Part shown: in pieces, positions 45,613-56,306 of the stretch
Numbering within the stretch: position 1 is the first letter of the stretch
Layout of the letters: each line of letters opens with the position of its first letter
Assembly: GCA_009809945.1 (NCBI GenBank)
Contig: WTPW01000925.1
Location: 129,604-193,603 of the forward strand
DNA length: 64,000 nt
Origin: Gigaspora margarita
Lineage: Eukaryota > Glomeromycota > Glomeromycetes > Diversisporales > Gigasporaceae
Direction: 5' to 3'
The notes under the pieces: generated by a model
What the model was told of the DNA's origin: nothing
Seen by the model: the letters and a program-made list of their open reading frames with translations, nothing else
Database searches by the model: none
Program-made: the position numbers and the translations under genes

Positions 45613-46164
45613 GATCCTACGATCTGATTGGTTTATCAGATGGGTGCATTACAACGCATATGCGCTAAATTACATAAACCCAAAAACAATTTGTTTATAA
45701 AAATTTTACAAAATTTTAAAAAGAATAAATCAATACCATGAATTTTATATTCAATTTGCAATTTGTACTCCCTATCCTTAATAAAGATTTTTAGATATGT
45801 ACATGTAGATGATAATTAAGAAAAAAAAAATATAAAAAGTTAAAAATTTTTTATAATTAAATGAAAAATGGTTCTATAACTTCCTTTGTAGAGACATAAT
45901 GCTGGTCTGTACCAAATTTTATTTAAAATTATCAAGCCGTTAGAGCTGTGCATCAATTTAAAAATTTGCAATATATATATATTTTTTTTTAAAAAAAAAA
46001 AAACTTAATTTAATTTCTTAAGAAGTAGTAATGGTTTGTGCAAAATTTTATTCAAAACTATCGAACTGTTTGAGCTATGCATCTTTTTAAAATTTTTATT
46101 AATAATTTTATTATATAACCATATATAGGTTTGATTTATAGTATGCCACACACCCCAATATAAC

Positions 46165-46747
46165 TAGTGTTTGTAGTCAATTTTGTATTAGTCAATTTTA
46201 TCGACTTAGCCAGCTTAGCTAGCTGATTTTTCAAAAAACTGACTTAGTTGATTTTATGTTATATTATATTAATTAAAAATCGATTAATTGTTTAGTTGAT
46301 CAAGTTGGTTTATTAACCAATTATTCAATTAATGATAATTAATCGATTAGTCGATTAATCAATTAGTTGCTTTTAATTCAAGCTATTTAATATACTAATT
46401 AATTGATTAGTTAATTAATCGATTAATTGGTTAATCAATTAGTTAATATTAATCGATTAATCAACTAGTTCGATTTTTAATCGATTTTTTAAAAAATGTT
46501 GTCCAATTAATTGATTGTATTTTTTGGTTAGATTTGAATCACTAAAGAATAAAAGCCAAAAAATTCTGAAAAGAAATCAATGAACATAAGTACAAGTAAG
46601 GATTCGAGCAATGTCATAACAAAAATGTGATAAAATATCTGATAAAATCTAAAGGTAAAAAATATTAATCGACTTTGACTTAGCCGGCTAAGCTGAATTT
46701 TAAATATTGACTTAGTCAAGTCAATATAAGATCGACTACAAACACTA
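46165..46747. mobile_element. hAT element (TSD AATRTAAY)
   Basis: The ends are TAGTGTTTGTAGTCAAT and the inverse of TAGTGTTTGTAGTCGAT. The flanks AATATAAC (46157-46164) and AATGTAAT (46748-46755) differ by two transitions. Subterminal GACTTAGC..GCTAAGC words face each other. The centre is a (TTAATCGA)n-like array (46262-46460). Non-coding. Confidence 0.85.
46262..46460. repeat. TTAATCGATTAATTGATTAG array
   Basis: ATTAATCGATTAGTCG-type words repeat irregularly in both orientations inside the hAT element, giving a highly self-complementary tract. Confidence 0.7.
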
Positions 46748-46760
46748 AATGTAATGTCTC

Positions 46761-48640
46761 AATTTTTTTTTTTGATCATTTTGGCATTTAAAATTTACAT
46801 CTAGTTAATACAACTAGCATTGGTAGTATATAGTAAAAGGTGAAGGTCTTAGAGGTGTTGATTCTTTTGGATTAAGTTTAACATAAAATTTTTTTAATGT
46901 AATATTGATTTTTGTTTGTTAACGTTAAAGTGTATAAGCATATAAATAAGTTTTTTGAAAACAAGGCCGAAATTAAATTGATGTTTTAGTCGGCTGGCTA
47001 AACTAGCTGACTAAATCTTCCAAAATTGAACATTTTTGAATCAGAAGGATTCCTAAGTGCTTTCAAAAAATAACAGAGTGCTATACTAAGTGCCATATAC
47101 CCTACAAGCTAATATTGGAATCAGCAAGCCAAATATAACAATGGTAATAGCTAACTCCCTCTGTGGATATTTTGAAAAGAATTGATATTTGTCATTCTCT
47201 CATTGTTTTTGAGAATTCTTAAATTTTTGAAGAAGTTTAATCATATTTAATCTTCTAATGATAAACTCATTTATAATATGAGTTTGTTTTCTCTTCAATG
47301 TCAGATAAAAATGATGGCTCAGTGCCAGCCACACTGCTTTCAGAAGGACTATAACCTTTTTAAACAATTAGGTATTTTTTCCAAGCATAGTGCTACATAT
47401 AATATTCAAAAATTAATACAAATAAACAAAGTATAATAGATACAAATTCAAAAAAATAAGACTAACCTATTGTGAAGTATTCATAAAAATATGGTACGTG
47501 GCTTAAATCACTACGCACTTACATCATTGTGCACATAGCAAGTTACTTCTTTTGAGTCTGCTACTCCTCTTTTTCTTGCAAAATGTTACAACACAGATCA
47601 GTATGACAAGACATGGAACCAGTAACCATTTTTCTTCTTTTGTTATAACCTAGTTTTCTTGAAAGTATTCTCTTTTCATCTTGGTTTTTCTCATTTTCTT
47701 TTTCTCATTGTCTATACTTTGGTTCGTTAATAATCCTAACAAAAAAATGATAATTATAAACATTATTTTCTTAAACATTAAATTACATGATTTAGAGTCG
47801 TTGTCATAGCACTAGCAAGCGTGCTATGATACGAAACCAGCACAGAATGAAGTATTATACTGCATCAACAACATGATATAGTAGCACAAAAGGCAAAACT
47901 ATAAAAACAAAATGCCAGGTAGTATTGTAATAAAAAAATATAGTACAGTAATATACTATGTCGATCTGTAGAACCAGTGATTTCCTCTCTGGTTAAGTTT
48001 AGTTATTTTTATTAATCTTTGCAAAGTATAGAAGTTAACCCATAGCAATAATAGATCGTGTCTAAATGAAGAGGTTTTTGAAAGAAATCTTAAATAATAA
48101 AAATCTAAAATTAGCAAAAATTAATAATAAGAACAGAAAACAAAGAACCCCCATATCTGAACAATAATATAATACCTAGCCATTTACTCGAAATTAAGGT
48201 CCAGAGAAAAAAATACAATCTAAAAAAAAAACCAAAATAAAAAAAACTTGAAAAGATGAAATAAACCACTTATCTAAACTCAATATCTAAGCTCAAGAGA
48301 TCCCAGAGCTGAAGTGAAATGCTTAAAAATCCAAAAAAATATGAATACACCTGAAACAAGATCTGAATTGAAAAAAAATTCAAAGTTATCAAATAAATGT
48401 TCTAATCTATATATTTATATATAGTAAAAATTTTTAATTCACTATCATTTAAAAATTTATTAATGAAACCTACTTTGTGCTTATAAATAACCATATAGCC
48501 TGTAATTTGTACTAGTTTGTGATTAAAAAAGATCCAATATAAATTAGCTTTGTGAAAAAGATTTTGGTGACGAAGCTAAAATCTATGCTATTTTTGTCTT
48601 CTAATATTTAAAGAAAAAGTAAATAGTATTAAATAAAAAA
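46761..48640 (-). other. Mostly unassigned, with possible minus-strand coding traces
   Basis: Two minus-strand stretches look like old coding sequence: 47720-47560 (NEKNQDEKRILSRKLGYNKR, then RKMVTGSMSCHTDLC) and 47350-47260 (SPSESSVAGTEPSFLSDIEE). I do not recognise them and stops interrupt both. At about 47793-47832 CATAGCAC and GTGCTATG form a short hairpin. The remainder is AT-rich and unassigned. Confidence 0.3.
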
Positions 48641-49488
48641 GCTATCCCTTAGATTGTAACACAGGCAAATTTGTCTGTGTATTTTAAAAATTTTAATAAA
48701 ATTTTAAATATTAATATTAGCTATATCTTTTCTAAGTAAAAAATATTCTTTGAATTTTGTTTTAATAACTTTGTTATGAAAATTTTTTTAAAATTATTAG
48801 AAAACTTTAGTATAATCAAAGTTTAAAGTTTTTGTATTAGCATTTTTACTATTAAAATTTTTCTTTAGGTTTTCTTAAATTTTATATGTTCTCGTTTATA
48901 AAAAAAAATTTTTACTTCTAATACAAGCCTTAATTTTTACAAATAAATCATTAAAGTTGCAATAATAAAATTTATCATCCTTTATATAAACTACAATATT
49001 GTCTTAAGAACTATAGCTTTAAAACTAAAACTAAATAAGATTATAGAGAAATTGTGATAAAATTTTTGAAAAATTTTTTTTCGTAAAGTTATCTATTTTT
49101 AGCTTATATATGTTGTGCGTCAGATTGAAACTTGTGTCAGATTGAAACTGACGCACGTCAGATGACTATCATTTGACCAGCATTAAATGATCGGCAACAG
49201 CTGGCCTAAACAAACTTCTAACTTTACTGTAATTTTACCCTAACCCTAATCTAATTTAGGCCAGGTTTCATCTGACGCAAGAATCGATCTGACGCACAAC
49301 ATATATAACTTAAATTTTTTTTCTGACAATCCTAAAACTAATTTTGCAAAAAAGTAATCCTTATTTTAAATATAATTGTACAAAGTTTTATTTAATTATC
49401 TTGGTATTTAAAAAAAGTAAATCAGAGCAAAAAAAGTGCAAAAACGCAGGCAAATTTGCCTGTGTTCTACTACAATCTAAAGGATAAG
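48641..49488. mobile_element. TIR element D, copy 2, inverted and interrupted
   Basis: It starts GCTATCCCTTAGATTG and ends with the inverse CAATCTAAAGGATAAG. AGGCAAATTTG(T/C)CTG palindromes lie inside both ends. The interior matches 42026-42691 in reverse orientation once the nested element at 49111-49301 is removed. Confidence 0.75.
49111..49301. mobile_element. Small MITE nested in element D
   Basis: The left end TGTTGTGCGTCAGATTGAAA is mirrored by the inverse of TGTTGTGCGTCAGATCGATT. A second TGTGTCAGATTGAAAC unit follows inside the left end. It is flanked by TATA(TA). The centre contains TTACCCTAACCCTAATCTAA. Element D copy 1 shows the site without it. Confidence 0.82.
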
Positions 49489-49639
49489 TAAGGGTAATAA
49501 AACTCACAGATTAAGTTCTACTAATGCTTGAAGGTCGAATATTTAGAGAGTTTTGTAAGTTGTTTTTATACGATCTAAAGGTAAGTATAAAATATTTGTG
49601 TAATGTTATTATGTAAAATTGATCTGCGTGATATGCGCT

Positions 49640-50598
49640 CTGACTGATAACAAAACTACAAGCACTAAGAACTTATAGCCAAGATGAAATCACAAGCACC
49701 AACAATAAAAAAAGCAACAGCGAATCCACAAGTACCAATGATATATCAAAAATCATAGCAAAATTATAAACTTCAATGATACTAAAAACAAGATACAGGT
49801 GCTGAAAAAACTAGTTAATATAGGACCCCAGACATCTAGTATAGAAGTCATATTTACAATTTTTTAGCAAAAACACCTAAAATTTAAGAAGCAAAAAACA
49901 GTTTTTGGCAATTATCTTGGCACCTAGTAGTTCAATTAATTTGAATGAACTTTTTTTAAAATAAAGCTCTCAATGAGGCGCATCTAACAAAAAAAAGATT
50001 ATTCAATTCTGATCACTGGATTAGAAGTTATTAAAGTAAATATATTTTGTTGTTTTTAGCAAATTAGATCAAAATTGGCCAAAATCCAGTTATGACCTAT
50101 ATAAGAAATGTCTGGGGTCCTGTTAACATACTATAAGAAAACAAAAAAAAACAAAAAAAAAACAAAAAAACTCACAATACAATTTCAGAAAAACGTATAA
50201 GACCACTTATCAGAGAATTATACAGAACCACCCAACAAAAAACGTACAAGACCAACTAACAAAGAAGCATACGAGCCTACCAAATGGAGAAACATACAAG
50301 ACAATCCACTGGAAAAACATACAAGAATACCGTTTACAATGTAATAAAAATGTATAATAATAAGGTACACAAGACCATTTACCAAAGAAACCTAGAAAAA
50401 AACCCAATAGTGACACCAATAACGATACTAGCGATGATACTTGAAATAACACTTGTAGTGATACCAACGATGAAGCAAACAATAGCAGCTACTGGCAAAA
50501 ACAAAAAAAAAATTAAAAACAAAATCAAAAAAAAATTCAAAACAAAAAAAAAAGATTATTGTGATAATCTTGATCTTATTTATATGCATACATAGGGG
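49640..50598. repeat. Repeat X, copy 2, with tandem array
   Basis: The 5' part (49650-49800) aligns with 16000-16180. MITE A copy 3 interrupts it at 49822-50121. The 3' part (50180-50335) holds AACATACAAGAC(C/A)A-type tandem words, inverse to the 24-bp array at 13150-13300. Open frames over the array on both strands are not supported as genes. Confidence 0.6.
49822..50121 (+). mobile_element. hAT MITE A, copy 3 (TSD GTTAAYAT)
   Basis: It starts AGGACCCCAGACATCT and ends AAATGTCTGGGGTCCT, with GTTAATAT (49814-49821) and GTTAACAT (50122-50129) as flanks. The empty site exists at 16173-16180. This is the best-preserved copy of the family. Confidence 0.93.
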
Positions 50599-50787
50599 CA
50601 GTGTTGTCACCAGATATAGTCCGAGTTATTTTGGGCGAACCGGACATTTTCAGACATTGTCTAAAGTCCGGGTCTGAATTATGTCCAGGTAAATTGATTG
50701 TCACCAGACATTGTCCGTACAATAATTGTTGGACACGGACATATGGCAGACACGGACATTGTCCAATGTCTGAAGTTTTTTATGTAG
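50599..50787. mobile_element. hAT CAGTGTTGT-family end fragment
   Basis: CAGTGTTGTCACCAGATATA and the following 170 bp match the left end of the element at 2651-4431 (ATAGTCCGAG; CAGACATTGTCCGTACAAT). It stops abruptly where the LTR-like sequence starts at 50788. Confidence 0.75.
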
Positions 50788-51274
50788 TGTGACCATCGGT
50801 TGGGAGAGCAATGATGGATATCATCCAATTTAGCTCTGATGATTCACTTAGGTTTAAATTTATATGATGTTACGAGAATATATTAATCTTGATCAGGGTT
50901 ATCATTTAACTTGATCAATCTACGTGATTGATTTAAATAAGACGTATATGATATAATTTATTAAGCATCGGGGGGTACACTAAAATAATATAAAGATAAA
51001 ATAATAAAAATAAAATAAAACTAAACTAAAATCTGATTATTATTAAAACTATCTAATCAAGTTATTCTAATCTAAATCATATCCTGAATAAATTCTAGTA
51101 GCATGAAAACTCAGGCTTTAAATACATTTTAAATTATTAAGCGCTCCAACCTTTTCGTGATTTCTTGTACCTTGAGGCTGCGAAGCATTCGTGCTCTTGG
51201 ACCACAAGCATTAATGCTTCCAAAATAAATAAAGCCTCTCTACATCATCCCTACAAGCAGAGTACTATAACTCA
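50788..51274 (+). mobile_element. Possible LTR of a retrotransposon
   Basis: This 487-bp stretch starts TGTGACC and ends AACTCA. It is directly followed by TGGCGAACC, which has the TGG start expected of a tRNA primer-binding site. It contains a TATA-like GTATATGATATAAT (about 50947). It is compositionally distinct and cuts off a hAT fragment. No second LTR and no pol domain are present in the window, so this is a candidate only. Confidence 0.35.
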
Positions 51275-51930
51275 TGGCGAACCAACACCAAGGGCCAACA
51301 ATTACTAGTTTATATGGACAACAATAACCTGTCCCTCCACCCATTGCATACAAACAACAAATTTTACCTCCAAGCTTCTGCCACAACCTTGTTATTCCAT
51401 ATGGCTAGATCGATAGTATACGGATGAAACAACGTAGAGAAACTCACTATGAAACAATCATCAAACAAACTGCCGCAGAAAACTCGACATGAAATGACGT
51501 AGAAAAATTATAAGAGAGCATTAATACATTAATACTAACTAGAAAAAAGTTCTAGTGTTCAGTTCAACGAAATCGAAACCTCTACTTACCAACAAGCAAT
51601 ACCAACAATCACTCTTAATTACTGGTCAGTTATTCCATTCTAACTTATTTAAACGCAGTTTTTTCCAACCACAATCTTCACAACTCACTGGCAGTCCTTA
51701 TAAGTCCCCTTTCCCTTTGGCTTAATTTCTCCAAAAGATACACCCAACACCTCCAGCATTGCGGACACAACCACAGATTAACTTTCTGTTTCACTAACTC
51801 GCAGTTCTGCTGGTAGTACCAACGGGACAACTCCTGTAAACAACGGCTCTTGCAAACAACGACTCCTGCAAAAGATGACACCTGCTGTGAACAACGATTC
51901 CTGCAAAATACCTAACGCTATAAAAAAAAA
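51275..51930. other. GC-richer region, possible retroelement leader
   Basis: This stretch is richer in C than its surroundings and contains imperfect repeats of AACAACG.CTCCTGCAAA (51835-51905). No domain can be read in any frame. It may be the untranslated start of the element whose LTR is proposed at 50788. Confidence 0.35.
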
Positions 51931-52027
51931 ATTGATTAGTACTTGATAAAAAAAAAAATCTGCAAAAAATACTTATCTTAAATGCTGATTTGTGTAACTG
52001 GTGATATCACGATTTTTTTTTTTTTTT

Positions 52028-52407
52028 NNNNNNNNNNNNNNNNNNNNNNNNNNNNNNNNNNNNNNNNNNNNNNNNNNNNNNNNNNNNNNNNNNNNNNNNN
52101 NNNNNNNNNNNNNNNNNNNNNNNNNNNNNNNNNNNNNNNNNNNNNNNNNNNNNNNNNNNNNNNNNNNNNNNNNNNNNNNNNNNNNNNNNNNNNNNNNNNN
52201 NNNNNNNNNNNNNNNNNNNNNNNNNNNNNNNNNNNNNNNNNNNNNNNNNNNNNNNNNNNNNNNNNNNNNNNNNNNNNNNNNNNNNNNNNNNNNNNNNNNN
52301 NNNNNNNNNNNNNNNNNNNNNNNNNNNNNNNNNNNNNNNNNNNNNNNNNNNNNNNNNNNNNNNNNNNNNNNNNNNNNNNNNNNNNNNNNNNNNNNNNNNN
52401 NNNNNNN
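52028..52407. other. Assembly gap (380 N) next to a microsatellite
   Basis: The gap is bounded by a T-run and by the (TAAAAAAAAA)n array. The frames reported across it are artefacts. Confidence 0.95.
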
Positions 52408-52546
52408 AAAAATAAAAAAAAATAAAAAAAAATAAAAAAAAATAAAAAAAAATAAAAAAAAATAAAAAAAAATAAAAAAAAATAAAAAAAAATAAAAAAA
52501 AATAAAAAAAAATAAAAAAAAATAAAAAAAAATAAAAAAAAATAAA
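52408..52546. repeat. (TAAAAAAAAA)n microsatellite
   Basis: Fourteen near-perfect 10-bp units follow the gap, so the true array is probably longer. Confidence 0.92.
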
Positions 52547-52973
52547 ACCAAAAAAAACTGAACCTGAAAAAAAATAACAAAAAAAATGAAACCAAAAAAA
52601 TAGTAATATTTTAAACTACTTTTGCACTTTGTCACATAATACAAGCTCTATATACTTATTTTTCTCACTTTGCAGTTAGCTATTATTTCTCTTTTTTGTT
52701 TTAACTATCATATTTGCTCATATTTGCTACTTCCTAAAAATAGTAGAGAAGTAAAAAAAATTATTTTTTAAAAGTGTTGGTGTTTTTGCAAATTGTTAGA
52801 GAATCTAATATGTTTATACAAAGTAGTAGAAAAGTTAAAGTTGATGTTCTTGTAAAGTATCAAAAAAAGTTAGATTGTTTTTTTATTAAGGCGCCAAATT
52901 TGGATTATGTAATACAACTTCTAATTGGCTATTTTGTATTAAGGCGCCAAAATTGATTTTTTAATAATGAGTA

Positions 52974-54670
52974 TGGTCCGGTGCAAAAAGGTTCGTACCT
53001 CATAAAAATTTTAATTAAAAAAAATTATACATATTAATCTATATATATATATTTTTTAAACGTTATCATATTTATTAATTTGAAAATTTTTTACGATTCA
53101 ACGTCATTATCAGAATCGTAATCATCACTCATTTCCTTGTCCAACAAAATTGCACCATTATTGGATTCCCTATACTCTTGTGCTCTTGTGAGCGCCCTTT
53201 TCCAAAACCCAATTATCACTTTCAAGATTACTTTTTCATTGAAAGCTTGCAAAAGCTTATTTCTAAGATCTAAAAGATTTGAATGTGGGCCCAATCTCAC
53301 TACTTCATTTTTTACAACCGCCCAGACACTTTCGATCAGCTGAAGTTCACAGTGGTACAGAGGAGTAAAATTAATCTGATGACTGTATCGTTTGGCTATT
53401 TCAACACAAGCAAATGGAAATTTTTTTTTTTTTGTTCTTTTGGACAAGTTCTAAAAGTTCAGGCTGATGTCGATTGCTAGGAAAAGAAATTTGGTGAGTA
53501 TTTAATCACTCAATTATTTTATTTTTTTTTGTACTTGAATTTGGAATTTTTTCATTTCGTCGCTTATGGTAATGTGCCCCATCCATATGAATAATTGATG
53601 CACCGTATTTATTACTAATTGTTTCACAGAGTGTTGAGAAAAGACCTTCAAACACTTCAGAGTTGAAATTTTCATGATAGTTTACTTGGTCAGGAACAAT
53701 ACCGGAATTTTTGACAATATCTGGAATATTGTTCCATACTTCAGCATTATTCTTTTTTCGGCCTCGAGTTCCAGGGGGCTTAGTTGCTGGATCCCAAACA
53801 TTAACTGAACTTGGAACAAGCTCACCAACCACCTTATTAGTGCCACCATTTTGAAAAACAGCAATTGCACCAAAGATTACTAATAATGGACATGCTCTGG
53901 TGCTAAAACAACACCTTGATGAGGAACCCATGTTTTTGATGATGTATGGTGTAAGTGATAATACGACTCATCAAGAAATATTTCTGGAAAATGTGGCACA
54001 TCATTTGTACCTTCTATATTAGCAAAACAGTAATGAAGATAATGACAGCGAATAGCAACATTATTTGGTGACTTATGGAGGATATTTCTTCATTCTCCTT
54101 GTCTATAATAATACCCTAACTTGTGTAGTAATCTAAGAAGTTGCCAGTTGGAAAGTGAATATCCATTTTCAGAGAGGAACTGTCGTAAGAATACTGTGGA
54201 AAGTTGCTGCCCTTTCTTATTACTTTCTGCAATATATAGCTGCAAAAGTGATGTAATATTTTCGTCTGGTTCTAATTTGGGCTGCTCAATATTTTGATGC
54301 GGTGAAAAAGTACTGTTATTTCGTGTGTTCTAGTCAGATAACACCATCCCAACTGTACTCCCAGCAATGCCAGTAATCAGGGCAACTTGCTTGCATAATA
54401 TATATTTTTTATTGCTAATGGAGATATCACCCAAAAGGTATTTGTGAATATTAATTACCATCTGTTTTTCATTGTCTGTTAACGGAGTATTTGTTCGTTT
54501 TTCACAAAAACTAGACATGTGAAAATTGAAAAAATTCATGAAACAAACATGTCTAGATATATTCTATTGGTCATATGAATTTTAGCTTATTTGGTTCTTT
54601 ATTTACTTTTTTGTCATTATGACGATTATTACCTTTTAAATCGAGGTACGAACCTTTTTGCACCGGACTA
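52974..54670 (-). mobile_element. IS630-Tc1-mariner transposon, DD82E (Sailor-like)
   Basis: Inverted ends of about 28 bp start T(A/G)GTCCGGTGCAAAAAGG and have TA on each side (52972-52973 and 54671-54672). MITE H copy 1 shows the undisturbed site (a single TA before TTGACCAATC near 10457). A single transposase frame fills the element on the minus strand. 1697 bp in total. Confidence 0.88.
53091..54539 (-). pseudogene. DDE transposase, DD82E type (Sailor-like), lightly damaged
   Basis: Starting at 54539 the protein would be about 480 residues. It has an N-terminal helix-turn-helix part (LTDNEKQMVINIHKYLLGDI...CKQVALITGIAGSTV), a second DNA-binding part (STVFLRQFLSENGYSLSNWQ), the first catalytic D in FLDESYYHLHH, the second in IIHMDGAHYHKR and the final E in LIESVWAVVKN. 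Counting through the breaks, 82 residues lie between the second D and the E. That equals the spacing I know for the Sailor (DD82E) group. Damage: a TAG near 54331, TGA near 54113 and 53507, a frameshift near 53890 and one in an A13 run near 53420. All three stops can arise from single C-to-T or G-to-A changes. Confidence 0.85.
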
Positions 54671-55226
54671 TATTAACCAATAAAATCATTTGCATGTGAC
54701 TAGTATTAATATAATTGGGTAATTTCTAAGCGCCAAATTTCTGTTTTACTATTAAAATTACCAAACTTTGATATCTTATAACTCTTGTAAAAAGCAAAAT
54801 ATTAAAAATCTGTCTTACAGATTTGTAGTTTAGGTTATAAATAATAAATCTGTAAGAGGGATTTTTAAAATAATTATTTGTTAAGAAGTTATAAGACTTT
54901 AAACAACTGCAAAAAAATTGGATGTTTCTTGCTGTCCTATACTGTAGAAAACAAAATATATAAGCAAACTTAATAAAAAAAAATAAATGAAGCTCCAAAT
55001 CTCTATTTTTCTGAAGTAAGAGTTCATATTCGTGCAAATTCAAAAATTGTCAAAACCAAGTTGTATTTTTGCAAAGTGCTAGATTAATTTGTGAAAACTT
55101 GCAAAAACTTGTAAAAACTTGTGCCTAACTAAATTATTTTTTAAAGAAGTGTGTTCTCACAAAGAGCCAGAATAAAATAAATTAATAAAAAATATTTTTT
55201 TAAAAAAAAAAATTTCTTTGATTCAC

Positions 55227-55522
55227 AGGCTATGAAATTCACACCCTCCCTATTTCAAAAAAGTTTTTTATTTAAGTTAGGATTGGGTTATTAAGTTAGG
55301 ATTATGTTTAGGGTTATAAAAATAGCAAACATTATAGTAAAATTTAGCAAGAAATTTTTTTTCATATAAAAAAAAGTAGTTTTATAGGCTAGATTTTGCA
55401 TTATAAGTAATTTTTTGATTTTTTTATAAAAAAACTTTGTTTTTGTTATACAAAAAAAATTGTAGATCGAGCTAATTCTGCAATTTTGATTGGCAGATAC
55501 AGGGCTGTGAATTTCACAGCCT
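55227..55522. mobile_element. Small TIR element, AGGCTGTGAAATTCACAG ends
   Basis: The left end AGGCTATGAAATTCACACCC is mirrored by the inverse of AGGCTGTGAAATTCACAGCC. The ends are themselves partly palindromic. The centre shares TTTAGGGTTATAAAAATAGC and TTATAGTAAAATTTAGCAAG with the MITE at 45393-45612. No clear target duplication. Confidence 0.72.
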
Positions 55523-56306
55523 ATTAAGATTAGCAGTATTCTTAAAAAAAAAACAAAAAAACAAAACCAAAAAGTATCAACCGAAAAAAATAAATAAGCA
55601 AAAACTTGCAAAAACTTGTAAAAACTTGTATCTAACTAAATCATTTTCTTAAAAAAGCATTTTTGAAGATTTAAAAATATTCTTGCAAAGTGTTAGAAGT
55701 TTGAATTGGCTTGTGAAGTCAAATTGGTATACTTGCAAAGTGCCAAAAAGTTAGTGGTTTTCTGGCAAAAAGCTAATGTTCTTGTAAAATAGCAAATAAA
55801 ATAAAAAAAATTAAAAAATAAATAATAAAAATAAAAAAATAAAAAAACAAAATAAAAAATAAAAACAAAAAACAATAAAAACAAAAAAAGCAAAACAAAA
55901 TAAAAAAAACAATATAAAACTGAATAAAAGATCTAATTTATAAACAAAAGATCTAATCTGTTCTTGCAATACAAAATTTTAGATTAATTTTAATATATTA
56001 TACAAAATTTCAAAAAAATTTCAAAAATATAGTTCAATGTGTACTTGGTATAACCCAGGCTATAGATTTACTAATCTAGCTTGGTTTCTCAGTTCTAAAA
56101 TATTTTAAAATATTTCAAAACTACTAAGTTGCAATTAGTAATTTATATAATTGTTATTTATTGATTCAGATGAATATAATAACAATCAATTAGCAAATAT
56201 AATGATTTATATTTTAATTATAATATTTATTGATTATAGATATATATCAATTTAAAACAAGTTAATTGATATAAAATATTTAATTTTAATCAATATAAAA
56301 TAATTA

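Larger units (their letters stand above)
42996..46760. mobile_element. TIR element E, copy 1, heavily interrupted
   Basis: The left end (43009-43050: GTGTGCGGCGTACTATATAA, ATCAAAACTATATATGG) is mirrored at 46131-46156 (CCATATATAGGTTTGATTTA, TAGTATGCCACACACCCC). Two hAT elements (43084-44921 and 46165-46747) and probably the MITE at 45393-45612 inserted into it. The right limit lies just beyond the second hAT element. Homologous interior with copy 2 at 45850-45960. Confidence 0.6.
52889..54945. mobile_element. MITE H, copy 2 (left end lost, split by DD82E element)
   Basis: The GCGCCAAATTT words, the ACAGATTTGTAGTTTAGG stretch and the right end (GCTGTCCTATACTGTA) match the MITE at 10297-10738. 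The left terminal repeat is missing. The sequence is divided by the transposon at 52974-54670. Confidence 0.75.

Noticed and set aside
51973-52644. Long frames across 51973-52644 rich in F or K
   Set aside because: They are translations of the gap and of the (TAAAAAAAAA)n microsatellite.
53137-53480. Two plus-strand frames over the transposase
   Set aside because: They overlap the minus-strand transposase, whose catalytic motifs are unmistakable.
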